Shown here: positions 34,613 through 45,500 of the stretch, piece by piece | Layout of the letters: the number at the start of each line of letters is the position of its first letter | Numbering within the stretch: the stretch's first letter is position 1 | Source of the DNA: Nageia nagi | Lineage: Eukaryota > Pinophyta | Length of the DNA: 64,000 bases | Direction: 5' to 3' | Assembly: GCA_050084985.1 (NCBI GenBank) | Contig: JBITNC010000002.1 | Location: 26,040,001 to 26,104,000 of the forward strand | Made by a program: the position numbers and the translations under genes | Notes under the pieces: generated by a model | What the model was told of the DNA's origin: nothing | The model's input: the letters and a program-made list of their open reading frames with translations, nothing else | Databases searched by the model: none

Positions 34613-35377
34613 ACTTTTGTTAGGGATGACAACTTCACCTCTAAGAGGCCTTTTTTGTTGTTATATTATGTTGATTATGATATACCTCTATGGTAAGTTT
34701 GCTCTACGTGAGAAACTTATTGTACATTTTATACCTCCGTGGTAAGTTTGCTCTGCGCGAGAAACTTGTTGTACAATTTTTTGAGCATATAATTGATATA
34801 CCTCCGTGGTAAGTTCGCTCTGCGTGAGGAACTTCTTGTACATTCTATACCTCCATGATAAGTTTGCTCTGCGTGAAAAACTTGTTGTATAATTTTTTAT
34901 GCTCTATTAAAAATCAACACATGACTATATACAATAGGTGACTATGAGTGATGGCTTGGCATCTCTGTGATGACTTATAGTGCACCATTGATCAGTTATT
35001 TATAAGATGGCATTATTTGATTCTCTTATTTGAATATATGATGCATCTAATTGATTTTGTTCATGAGTTGCTTGTAGCATGCATGATCTTCTTCAGAAAT
35101 GCAGGTTACTCACCTTGTGTAAGCAAGCTCATGGAGACTCACATGTCAGCTTAAAGTTGATCGACTACTATGTACAGTGAAACCAGTTGTGGTTAATGAT
35201 TGTATTGTAAACCATTTTTGTCAAATGGTAATGTAGTGAGTCTCAAACTAGTTCTCAAAAAGATTCTCAAATATGTAAATGTTCTCATCTCCACTTGTGT
35301 CTCTATAGAGGAGAACTCTCTCTTACTCTCTCTCTTCTCTCTTCTACGCTTTATCCCAATATTGCATTAAGGGGGAG
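34613..35377 (+). other. E4 3' untranslated region (765 bp)
   Basis: Unusually long region between the pol end and the 3' LTR. The hairpin repeat array is at 34681-34910; the rest matches the corresponding part of E5 (29900-30332). A CT-rich run lies near 35317-35345, and the working purine tract TTAAGGGGGAG adjoins the LTR. Confidence 0.75.
34681..34910 (+). repeat. Hairpin-forming repeat array in E4 3' region
   Basis: Four units with hairpins at 34695-34718, 34744-34767, 34811-34834 and 34860-34883, spaced 49, 67 and 49 bases. Each has 5' arm AAGTTTGCTC, a five-base loop (TGCGT) and 3' arm GAGAAACTT, pairing nine bases with one bulged G. In the third unit the 5' arm has AAGTTC and the 3' arm GAACTT, a paired U-A to C-G change. 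The fourth has one mismatch. Each unit ends in TTGTTGTACA or close to it. Confidence 0.8.
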
Positions 35378-35836
35378 TGTTAGAATTTGTAATGAAATAT
35401 TGTGAATATCTAAACTCCTTGTAAATTCAATTAATCACTTAAAGGATATGTAGATACCTTAAGGGATTAATTGAATTCTTTATTATGTAGACTTTAACTT
35501 TACCATGTGGTTAGTTGGTAGGTTAAAGTTAGGTGATACATTTATTATAACCCTAACCTTACCCTTGGGTTAAAGGGAGGTTAGGGAGGTGCTCTCAAGC
35601 TATAAATAGAGGGCCTCTCCTCTTGAAACATAACTAAGTTTTTGGAGTAAGATTACTCTACTAGTTGTGTAGGAGAGGAAGAGAATTGTTGTAAGAGGTG
35701 CATAGATTGAGAATAGAGAACTAGTTGTGGATGTACTCCCAAGGAAGGAGGAACCACATTATATTTGTGTTATCTTGTGTATGATTGAGTTTCCTAGTCT
35801 TGGACCTTGAGGATTAAAGTAGGTCTTAATCCTTCA
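35378..35836 (+). repeat. E4 3' LTR
   Basis: 459 bp, about 8 differences from the 5' LTR by eye, mostly A/G and C/T changes. Followed by TAGTC. Confidence 0.92.
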
Positions 35837-35841
35837 TAGTC

Positions 35842-36480
35842 AATAACTTCATGGGCATTTGCCAAACTTTCATAAATGACATGCATGTGGATGAGTCAAT
35901 CTTGAATAAATTTGAACATGGATCAACCAAATTTAAGTTTGATGTGATTGATGAGTGAATGGAGGAGCTTGCCCTTTAGAAGGGTATTGCTATTGATGTA
36001 AGAGTTGAAGATATGTTGAAGAGCATAAAGAGTTTGGTTTTACAATTGAGAATTATATTTGTTTTTTCAGCAAATCCATTATTATGCACATTCTATGATC
36101 ATTATAGTGCATGATACTCTACAAATATACTTTTTTAAGAGTCTTTGATGTATGTATAAAAGCTTATTGCAAATCCCTCAGTTTAGTGCATACTTTAAGG
36201 ATGCTTGTACAAGAAAGTAATGTTTATGGTAACCTGAAACTTGTCTTGTTTAGTCATACGCTTAAAGACTTCATAGGCATCTACCAAGATTTTTGCCCAC
36301 CTGCTCAACTCAAAAATAGATTGCTCAATAAAAGTTTTGAAAGGGAAGGGTATTTAAAGCGGTTTTTGCCTAACACCTTATGATTTATGGTGGAGGGTTA
36401 AAACTAGCCTATAAAACCTACCATCAAAACTACATATAAAGGTGACTTATGCTCGCCCCCTAAAATTCAACTAAAATTAG
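35842..36480 (-). pseudogene. Possible PPR-relic continuation
   Basis: Parts of 36090-36210 resemble 18640-18835 (the AAGAGTCTTTGATG word and the CAGTTTAGTGCAT word), so a second decayed copy of the same minus-strand PPR relic is likely. Too broken to read as protein. Confidence 0.35.
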
Positions 36481-37900
36481 CCACCATCAAAGGTTTTATT
36501 TAGTCTAGTGCTTCTTGATTGCTATATAAAAGCCATAAGACAATTCATTAATGATCATCAATTTAAAGTAATCTTCTTCAATGTCAAAAAGAGAGCTAGA
36601 AATAAAATCTTACAAATTATAAGATTCCAAGAAGAATCCCCACCATTGGAATATGTTAGAATCCCCCTTATAGGAAAATGTTTCGAAGTCAAGGACTAGA
36701 AGTTGATAAAGTATAAAATATTCTTCATGTTAAGCCATTAAACACATATGGCTAAGTTTTGGAGGGAGATCTATAATGTAAAATATCGTTTAGTTTGGAG
36801 CAAAAGAAAAATAAAATATGGCCTTTATAAGCTAGGATAAAGCATGTTATTTCAAAGATATGGGAGGCCTCAATATTTAAGCGATAATAATTACTAATCA
36901 AGCCCTAATTGGGAATTTTTATCAGTGATGGCTTTCCTACCCCAAACAACTCTAGTCTAAGGTTCTCCTATTAACATATTATCCCTTTCACATAGAAGAT
37001 GACCTTTCCTAACTTACAACTATAGGTGAAAGGTAAAAAAATTATAAAGTGCAAAGCCCTTATCATAAAAAAATCCTTACTATAAAATTGAAGATGGGAA
37101 TAAGGTCGATTATGGGATGACTCTTGAGAATGTAACCCTCCTATATTTATTCAATATCTCCATATCATTCCTCTAAAATAGGTTATCCATGCTCATGGAT
37201 GGGTTAACATTGAACATTATCTTAAACGTATGAGCAACCAACCATTAAATTAGGCTATGTGTAAAATGGAGAGCAGAAAAGGAAGAACTAAAGGTTATCC
37301 TAGTTAAAAGGACCTATACAAGGAAATTAATATAAGATAAAATCACTTGGCCCTTTGGAAACCTCAACATCTATTCAATTAAAGAGAGATACAAAGTAAT
37401 TCTATTAGCTCCATAATTTATCAAGTTAATTACTTGTCATAGCAGTTAGCCCATAATAACATCTTGCCTCAAGATAACCTATATTAGATAGGCTTTAGAG
37501 GTCCCAATTGATGCATAATACATAATTTCGAAGACAAGATAATTCCACACCTACTCTTCACATGCTCAGATGCCCGAATAACTTGGCTCCAATGGCATAA
37601 CAACTTCAATCAACACGAGTTCCCAATCCCAACCATGAAAATATTTTTGAACTACTAAAAGGTTAATCAATCCAAATAGGGATATGTTTCATATGGTGGC
37701 AATCATGATTGGAAAAAAATAGAAGAATATAGAATACCTGACAAGAGAATAAATATATTAGAAGTAAAGATAACTAAATAATCTTAATTACCTAAAGAAG
37801 AGGAAGTAATATGGTCTATTATGAAAAATGAAGCAACATCAATAACTTAGATTAAAGACAATATGGATAATATAGATCATCAGACACAAAGCATAAAAGA
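36480..37900 (+). pseudogene. LINE ORF2 C-terminal relic
   Basis: Plus-strand pieces fit the end of a plant LINE reverse-transcriptase protein: FNVKKRARNKILQII, then PPLEYVRIPLIGKCFEVKD (family pattern LGIPL...), then near 36865 the phrase DMGGLNI followed by ITNQALIGNF and WLSYPKQL (pattern GGLGLR..N.ALL.K..W). Near 37080, YKIEDGNKVDYG fits the I.NG..V.FW pattern. Stops are frequent. No tail or target duplication was found. Confidence 0.55.
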
Positions 37901-38440
37901 CTAAACTCAAGGTTTCTTTAAATGAATAACTAAAAAATAAAGATTAGAAGGGATGAAAAAACTTAGAAAACCCTCTTTAAACTATAAAACTTTTTGGTAA
38001 TCACATGTATGAAAAAAAAAAAGAAAAAAATTAAGATCCTCGATTTTTCAATAACAAGATTCTTCAATAATATTCACAAAATTATTTAAATTTATAAAAA
38101 AATCACTTAAATCTATTAATTCTACTAATTTATTATATAATCACCTTTCCTATTTTAAAGGAGGAACTACTTAGAAAACAAAATCTTTTCTTCAATATAT
38201 TATTTCATTCTTTACATGGATAACAATAAAAAAGAGCCTCCAAATCTTAATTCCCAATACCTAGTATATGGGATAAATATAACATAAACACTAATAACAT
38301 ATGATGTGGACACAAAGGACAAAAATATATTCTCATTTTTGCTAATAGAAATTTAACCTATCTTTTTTTTTTTTCTCAAAAAAACAAGTTATGTATCATT
38401 ATTTAATTGATTAATTGAACTGTTTAATATAAATACGACA
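37901..38440. other. AT-rich intergenic sequence
   Basis: Low-complexity A- and T-rich DNA with no recognised feature; it ends where base composition rises upstream of NAGS. Confidence 0.4.
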
Positions 38441-39129
38441 AATATTCAATATGCTCGTAGAAAAAGGGAGCCGCTTCTCCCGCACCGAATATCAGAAGAA
38501 GAAATTCCGGCAGCAGCTTTCAAATTCCGGACGCATATTTTCAGAACTTCATTCGTCATGCAAAATATTTTAGCATTATCCTAATAGAATTTTCAGCTTT
38601 TACCAATTTTGGTAGGGATATGGTCCCGGACACTGAGTTTGCTGCCAGGAAGGTTTAACTATGATCCTAAACTTCACACTTGGAAGATATCGGATTGTTT
38701 TTCTGGGCTTGTACGTGTTATAAATCCATGGCGTTGTAAAATTCCGAGCATATTCTCTCCGTACTTCTGCCCTTCAGATTTTCAGCGGCATCCGTTGTCA
38801 TATTCTTTAAAATATGCTCTCGTCATCCGCTCGCTCTCTGCCCTTGGATTCCTTGCGAAGCCGCGCGAACTTTAATTCACCCTCTCTCCTTCCCTCCGAT
38901 AAATTCAAATGGTTCACCTCTCTGGATTTTAGGGGCACTCTCTGCCGTGTCGGATTTCTGCAGGCATGTGTTACACAGAGGGCTTAAACCTCGATCCCGT
39001 CGCCAATGCTGGCCTTTGCGAAGCGAAATCAGCAGTTGTATCACCTGCTCTATTTATAGAAGCAGTGAGGATTTAACATCACAAAAATTTTTGCTAAATT
39101 TTGTTTTTCTCCATTTTTTTGCCATTGAA
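38441..39129 (+). promoter_or_regulatory. NAGS upstream region and 5' untranslated region
   Basis: Richer in CpG than the DNA to its left. It has a TATA-type TATTTATAGA at 39051-39060, 70 bases before the start codon. No ATG in the NAGS frame lies upstream of 39130 back to the in-frame stop. A short open frame (38609-38875) has no recognisable motif and is not called. The transcription start is not visible from sequence. Confidence 0.5.
39051..39060 (+). promoter_or_regulatory. Candidate NAGS TATA box
   Basis: TATTTATAGA; a start about 30 bases downstream would give a leader of roughly 40 bases. Confidence 0.45.
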
Positions 39130-39546
39130 ATGGCTCTAGGTATATGTTTGAATGCCATAACTCCCTGTTTCTGTGGATTGCCTCCCCGGATTGCGTCCTT
39201 CGCGGGTTTTGGGCAAAATTACGAGTCTTCCAAGAGTGTTGGCATGAAACTATGGCTTTCGAAGGGTCTTGGAGCGAAAATTGAGTCTTCCAAGGGTTTT
39301 GGAGGGAAAATTGAGTCTTCCAAGAGCTTTGGAGGGAGGGTTTTGTTGTCCGATAGTCTTATAGAGTGCCGGTGTAAGGTAGATAATGGGAGTTTTGAGG
39401 AGGAGAAGCAGAGGGATGAGGAGCAGCAGTTCGTGGCGTGGTTCAGGCAGGCTTGGCCGTACATTCACGGTTTCAGAGGGAGCACCTTTGTCATAGTCAT
39501 CTCCGGGGAGATCGTGGCGAGTCCCCACTTCGATTGCATTCTTCAG
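39130..39546 (+). CDS. NAGS: NAGS exon 1 (residues 1-139)
   Basis: Transit peptide plus the start of the kinase-like domain ([20 protein letters not shown], then [12 protein letters not shown]). Donor CAG|GTGAGT. A 30-bp tandem (about 39220-39345) encodes ten-residue units of the [10 protein letters not shown] type within the transit peptide. Confidence 0.92.
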
Positions 39547-42500
39547 GTGAGTTAAGGTACTATTCTCGTTGTTTCTAGATCTTCATTTCTTGTGTTTTTA
39601 GTTCTACATTGTTGATTTCGTTCTGGTTCATAGTATTTTGATGTTAGATGGAGGAGGAATCGGTGACTGGTTACATAATTCTTCGTCTTGTGGTTTAAAT
39701 CTTGGGTTCCTCGTCACTATAACCTCTATTACCTCCAGTTGTATAAACTTTTTTTACGGCAGTGCTGGTACGACCATATTCCCTCCTGTCTACTAGTCCG
39801 CAGGATTTGAACCTATCCTTGAGGCCTATAATCTTAATTTGATTTCTTGAATTGCAGTACTATAGCAAATTGACGCTCCCACGTAACAAGATATGATGAA
39901 CGTAGCATGAAGTTTGTTTTACTAACCCCTGCACTACTGTTTCTACATTTTCTCAGCAGTATCTTCGCAGAAAAAATATTGGAGCGCAATAGGATAATAG
40001 GCAAACAAGCTGTGCGACGTTTTGCCTATGCCTCTGCCTCTTATCTGAACTGCTTATGGAACTTCTTTAAAATTAACATTTCAAGAAGTTACTATTTTCC
40101 TTCAAATTTAAAAAATTAAGACAAAACAATTGAATTAAGGAACATCTACTTAGCTCTATGAGAAATTATCATATCGTTTTTTGGTTATGGGGTCCTAGTC
40201 TTTTTGTTATCATGATCTTACCAATGTATCGATTACCATTCAAGATTCTGTTTTGGGTACGTTATCCGTGCCTGGGAAGACAATATACAAGGCTGGCGTA
40301 GATTGATCGTCGAAGGCTTCATTTACCACAACGCTACCCAATGGTTCATAACTTATAAAGTACGAAACCCTGGTCAATGGTTCAAAATTTATGAAGAAAC
40401 AAAATCCTGTTTCATGTTTTGCAACTTATAGAGTACACTTCATTATCTTTGCTTTTAAAAGGAGTATGGTACGGGGGACTGTGTTTCCTTGTTCTTAGTT
40501 GTGGTTTTATGTGCCTATTGGTGTGCTGGCTTGATCAATATCTTCTGAATGGCCTTTACTTTTTGTACTTGTGTAAACAAATATGAGCTGCCAATCCATG
40601 TTGATCAGTATGCTGGTCAAACTGCGTTCGCAATTTCTATGCTGGTGGGATTGTGTTCCCTATTTATCTCTATGCTGGTTTGACTGCGTGCCCATGTTAT
40701 TACAAAGAGTTTTTTGTACCTTTTGCTTTGCTAGCTAGTCTATTGCCTATAAAAAGACCTTTAGCCTTTAGCTTTTACGTATTTCATAAAAGAAGAATAA
40801 TAAACCATGCAATTAAGGTCAATCTTTATTCTGTTTAATAAGATGAATTTGCTTACACCAGGATAATCTATGCGTATTGTACACCCTTAGCAATTTTACA
40901 TATATATGCAGGGTATCTAAACATCAAGAATCCCGTGAAGGATTTGATTTCTATATATCTGGTAGTTATAGCGTAGCAATACCTTATATTTACATGCAAA
41001 CTCATCTATGATTATGGAAGAAAATGCTTCAAAGCATGACAATTATCCATGTTCCCATTGAGCAGTCAATAGCATACTTTAATTATGGCCTCAGGACACA
41101 TTTGATTTTTCATCTCTGCCAACTGTTTATAAGATTGATATTTTTGAACACCATTCTATCTATTTGTTATCATCTAGATGTTAATGGAAACCAATTTCAT
41201 TGGCGATGAGGCAAATGAGTTGATGATCAGTGCCAATATAAAGCGTAAACTATGGGCAGGGCCTTGATAGTAATTGAAGGTATTCAAAGCTGTTAACCTG
41301 CCAAACATATCTTCAAGTTACACAATTAAACACTTTGGACCAGAGTTTTCTTGGGGTGGCCTCCATGGGAAGATATTTGAATGTATCCCTGCCATGTTAA
41401 TCAGTACAATTAAATAGGATGGTATGCTACAGTCTAATGCATAATAAATGTTTTTTAGAGGTGACAAAAACAATATAGGCTTATCCAGTCTATTGATCTT
41501 TTATACAGGTAGATTTATTCAAACACAATGAAGAAACTCCAAATGTCATAGCCATTAATCAATTACTAGTATAGATTGCTCCAACCAGTCCATTTCCACT
41601 TATTGAAACAGTCTAATAACTGCAAAGTAGTTATTCAAGGTCCATCTTTGCACAATTCACTACGATGAAGTACTATCAGACCATCATGCATTAGACAAGA
41701 GAGCATGATCACACCTTTAGGATAGACTTGTAAAGCATTTGAGATCATGTTCAAAACCATGCACACTGCATTTTTGTTAGACAAAACAGTCCTTTAATGC
41801 TAAATAGTAATTTTGCAATAACATCAACTTTTTAGTTCAACCACCAAATAAATATACCTCTGTATAACTCATCCACAATAATGGCTTCCAGATTCTAGAG
41901 AAACCCATAGAATAAATGTCCTCCTAAGCTTGATGTAGTCATAACATAGTCCATGATAAGGATCTTGCTTGGAGCCCAATCCACAGTTCCAGATACCTAC
42001 CATAAAAATGGTGACCTTAATTATTTTGTGCGCACAGATGGCTCCATTTAGGCCCAACCCAGGTAGTGTCTCACTTTTGGATCAAGAGATTTTATTTTCC
42101 TTCAAGAACTGAACTTTCACTAATAGATGGAGTTTTTTGCATTTGGCACTTAAGTTAACAATTGGAATGAATACACGCCATATAGGGTTTGAAATTTTAA
42201 AAGTCACAAAACATAGGAGTTTGGTTGGTCACCTTCCAATTGGACAAAACATCTTAAACAGACCTTATTGCTAAACCATATATCTCCACCTCAGAGGCAT
42301 TAACTTCCAATTTCCTTTGAAATTTCTTAGCACAGAAATATGTTCTTGACTTTGATGTCATCAAAGATTCTAACTTACCACAATAACTTTTTGTATCAGC
42401 TAATGTGTATATGAAAACTAAGCACAAGTCCAAGCTTAGCATTATCATTCTTGAGGTCACAAGAATTTTCCAGAAGGTGACTTGCCCTTCTAGGCTTTCC

Positions 42501-45500
42501 ATGTTTCTTTGTCCCATCTAATTCATAATTTGCTTGTCGATAATCAAGTAGACCCTAGAATGATGCTGGTTGGTAGTGATATTTAGTAAAACATGAGATT
42601 GATAGTTTGGGTCAAGGCTTCTATCCTTTTAGGTGTGCTCCTCTGTTCTTGTATCTTAGGTGTTTAGGGTTTCCAGTTAGGTCTTCTATGGTAGGTTAAA
42701 TCTATAGGTCCTTCCATAGTTATCAAAATCAGCCAGAATCATGATTAATCACCAGCCAATTTTTACTGATTAATCATTATATTTTGCTGTTTTTTCTTTG
42801 GCTCAGGATAAAACACTTTTTGAGGTCAAAAAAGATAATTTGTCTATATAATATATATATGTATTATAATTTTTTCCTATTTACCGATTCTCGATTAATC
42901 CCAATCTGGAAGCCAAACGATTTTTTTGCCAATTCCAATTCTGATAACTGTGGGTCCTTGGACTGTGGGAGAGAAGATAGAGATGGGTGAGAAAAGAACA
43001 CGGTTATCATATTATGGCTGGAATATAGATGTAAAGAAATCGATAATTAGGATTCTTAATGAAAAGTTTTCTTTTGTCTTTTAAGTTGGTATCTAGGACA
43101 CAGTATTTATGGTCAAATGGAAGTTGTTAGTGTTTTCGAGAGTGAAGGTTCCTGCCTTCTTACCTGCAAAAACATTACAGCTTTAGTTGTAGTTAGACAA
43201 GAAAATTACCAGCTTTAGTTGTTGTTAGACAAGAACATTACCAGTTATTCAAACTATCCAAGTCATTCTTTATCCAAAGTATCATTCTTAACTTCAAAGT
43301 GAATGAATTGAATAATTGTTTTTATTTGTTTTTTCTCAATTTCATGTGCTTCCAAGGGACTGCAGGCATCAAATATTTGTCTCAACAAAGGAATATGTAA
43401 TCAGCATTGGACTTGTAATTTCTTATTTTATAAAGTTCATCATGGAATATTTTTGATACTTTGAGATACTCGGTAACTGCTGATTTCAGGAGCTGACTCA
43501 AACATATGATGAGATGATGTTGTAGTCTCATCTGACATGATATCACATGAGTTCTCGAATCCTTTGAATTTTTATCTATTCTCCATCAGAAAAGCACTTA
43601 CCAAGTGCAGAGGAACATTTTGGGTACAAGCGCCCTCATGTTTTCTTTGTTGACAAAATAAGTGTAGTATGCTTTCTTTAGCAGTCTCTTTGGAACATTT
43701 TTTTCACTGAAAGTAAACATCTTCATTGCAGGATATATCTCTTCTTCATGGTCTAGGAATCAAGTTTGTGATCGTTCCAGGAACACATGTTCAGATTGAT
43801 AAACTTTTGGTAGAGAGAGGTAAGGCTTGCATGTAATATAATTGTGGATAAGCTTTTTGATGTATCAAAATCTATGCATAATTTGGAAGTGAACTAAGCC
43901 ATCTTAATTTACACGGGCTGATATTTTCCTAGTGCTTTATACTAGACAGAATTATTTTGCAAACTTGCACACAGAGACATTGTCTCTTTGAAACTTAAAT
44001 ACATGCTATATAAATTAGGACATTTGTTTTGGAGAATTGACTGGGGCTCTAGGGCAGCAACAATTGTATACCAGTACTTGTGTTAGCAATAGTGATTATT
44101 TTTGAGTCTCCTCCAGTGCTTCTTGGGTGGACAGTTGTTATGATGCCTCTAATTCTCTTTAATATTTTGATGATTTTTGTTTTCTTTATTTTACAAAAGT
44201 TATGCGTTCTTGTTTATAAAAGGATATGAAATTTTGGGCATTTTACCCTGTTTGGCACTTATCTGAAAGATGGCTTATTAATACAAAAGTATACTCTGAT
44301 ACATTGGCTGTTTGGTCAAGGGTGTATATCTAAATCAGGCAGAAGTCCTCGATCTATTCTGAAACTCCTTTGTAGACAATATGACAATAGTCACATAGTT
44401 GGAAACATTAATTCATAGTTTATTGGATAAGATGATCAAAGGAGTGACTGGTCTTGTAATCAAGAACATTTGTAATCCAGTACAAATGGCATAATAGGAA
44501 TTTCTCGTCTTTTTTAACAGTGCTTAGGTTATTAGAAATATATGTTTACTTTTGCAGGAACCAGGGCCAAATATGTTGGACGTTATCGGATCACAGATTC
44601 TGAATCATTAGAAGCAGCAATGGAGGCTGCTGGGAGAATTCGTTTTGCAATAGAAGCCAAACTCTCTCCTGGACCACCAATCCCAAGTCTTCGTCGTCAT
44701 GGTGACAACAATCGCTGGCATGATGTTGGAGTTAGTGTTGCCAGTGGTAACTTTTTGGCAGCTAAGGTAAGTTGGGAAAAATTGAACGAGTCTTAAGTTG
44801 AACATGTAATTGAAGCCATGCTTTAAAAACTCAAGTATAAAATGGCTAGTTCTATAGTAGAAACCAATGAAATATTGAGAAAACAAACATTAAGGTTCCA
44901 AAGGGTTTGCTTTGGTCAAATAAATTGAAATAATAGAGTGCTTGGGCGAGGAGTTGCACTTGTTGCCACTTAGTCTCTTTTCTATTGCTTAAGAATTATT
45001 TTTTGTTAGGCTTTCTATAGTTATATAGGTTTATTTGACGAAACTGAAAGGTGGAATGTTAAGTTGAGATCAAATCAGTTCTGTAACTTTTGCCATTAGC
45101 CAATGCACTTTTTGTGTTGTCTTGAAACAGCGAAGAGGAGTTGTTGGTGGAATTGACTTTGGTGCAACTGGAGAGGTGAAGAGAATTGATGTTTCTCGGA
45201 TACGGGAGAGACTTGACGCTAACTGTATTGTCATAGTAAGCAACCTCGGTTACTCCAGCTCTGGGGAAGTTTTGAATTGCAAGTATGCCCTTTAACATTC
45301 ATTTTGGCACTTTATTGTTTTGCTGATGGAATGTTTTAAGTATTTTTTTTTTGTTGGGTTGGAGGATGGATTTTTGAATGGAATCCTAACTATTTTTACA
45401 TTCAAATCCGTCATGCATGCATGACAAGTACTACAGCAACAGGGTGATTTGAACCTGCAACCTTCCAGCAGTGAGACATGCACTTAACCAGTGTGGTGTC

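Larger units (their letters stand above)
23199..35836 (+). mobile_element. E4: Copia LTR retrotransposon with PPR-bearing leader
   Basis: Two 459-bp LTRs (23199-23657 and 35378-35836) differ at about 8 positions by my count. TAGTC flanks the element on both sides (23194-23198 and 35837-35841). The primer-binding site is TGGTATCAAAG (23660). Unusual parts are a 3.2-kb leader with PPR-derived DNA and a 765-bp 3' region with hairpin repeats between pol and the true purine tract (35371-35377). The gag is split by E5. Without E5 the element is about 8.8 kb. All Copia domains are present in order but carry stops, two frameshifts and catalytic changes, so it is not autonomous in its present state. 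Confidence 0.95.

Noticed and set aside
38609-38875. 88-codon open frame upstream of NAGS
   Set aside because: No recognisable domain, and it lies in the presumed promoter region.
38947-39129. Longer NAGS N-terminus from an upstream start
   Set aside because: The frame is open but has no ATG before 39130; a GTG start is not expected in a plant nuclear gene.
39760-39830. Second SINE head in NAGS intron 1 (GATTTGAACC word)
   Set aside because: Only a box-B-like word; no box A, tail or duplication found.
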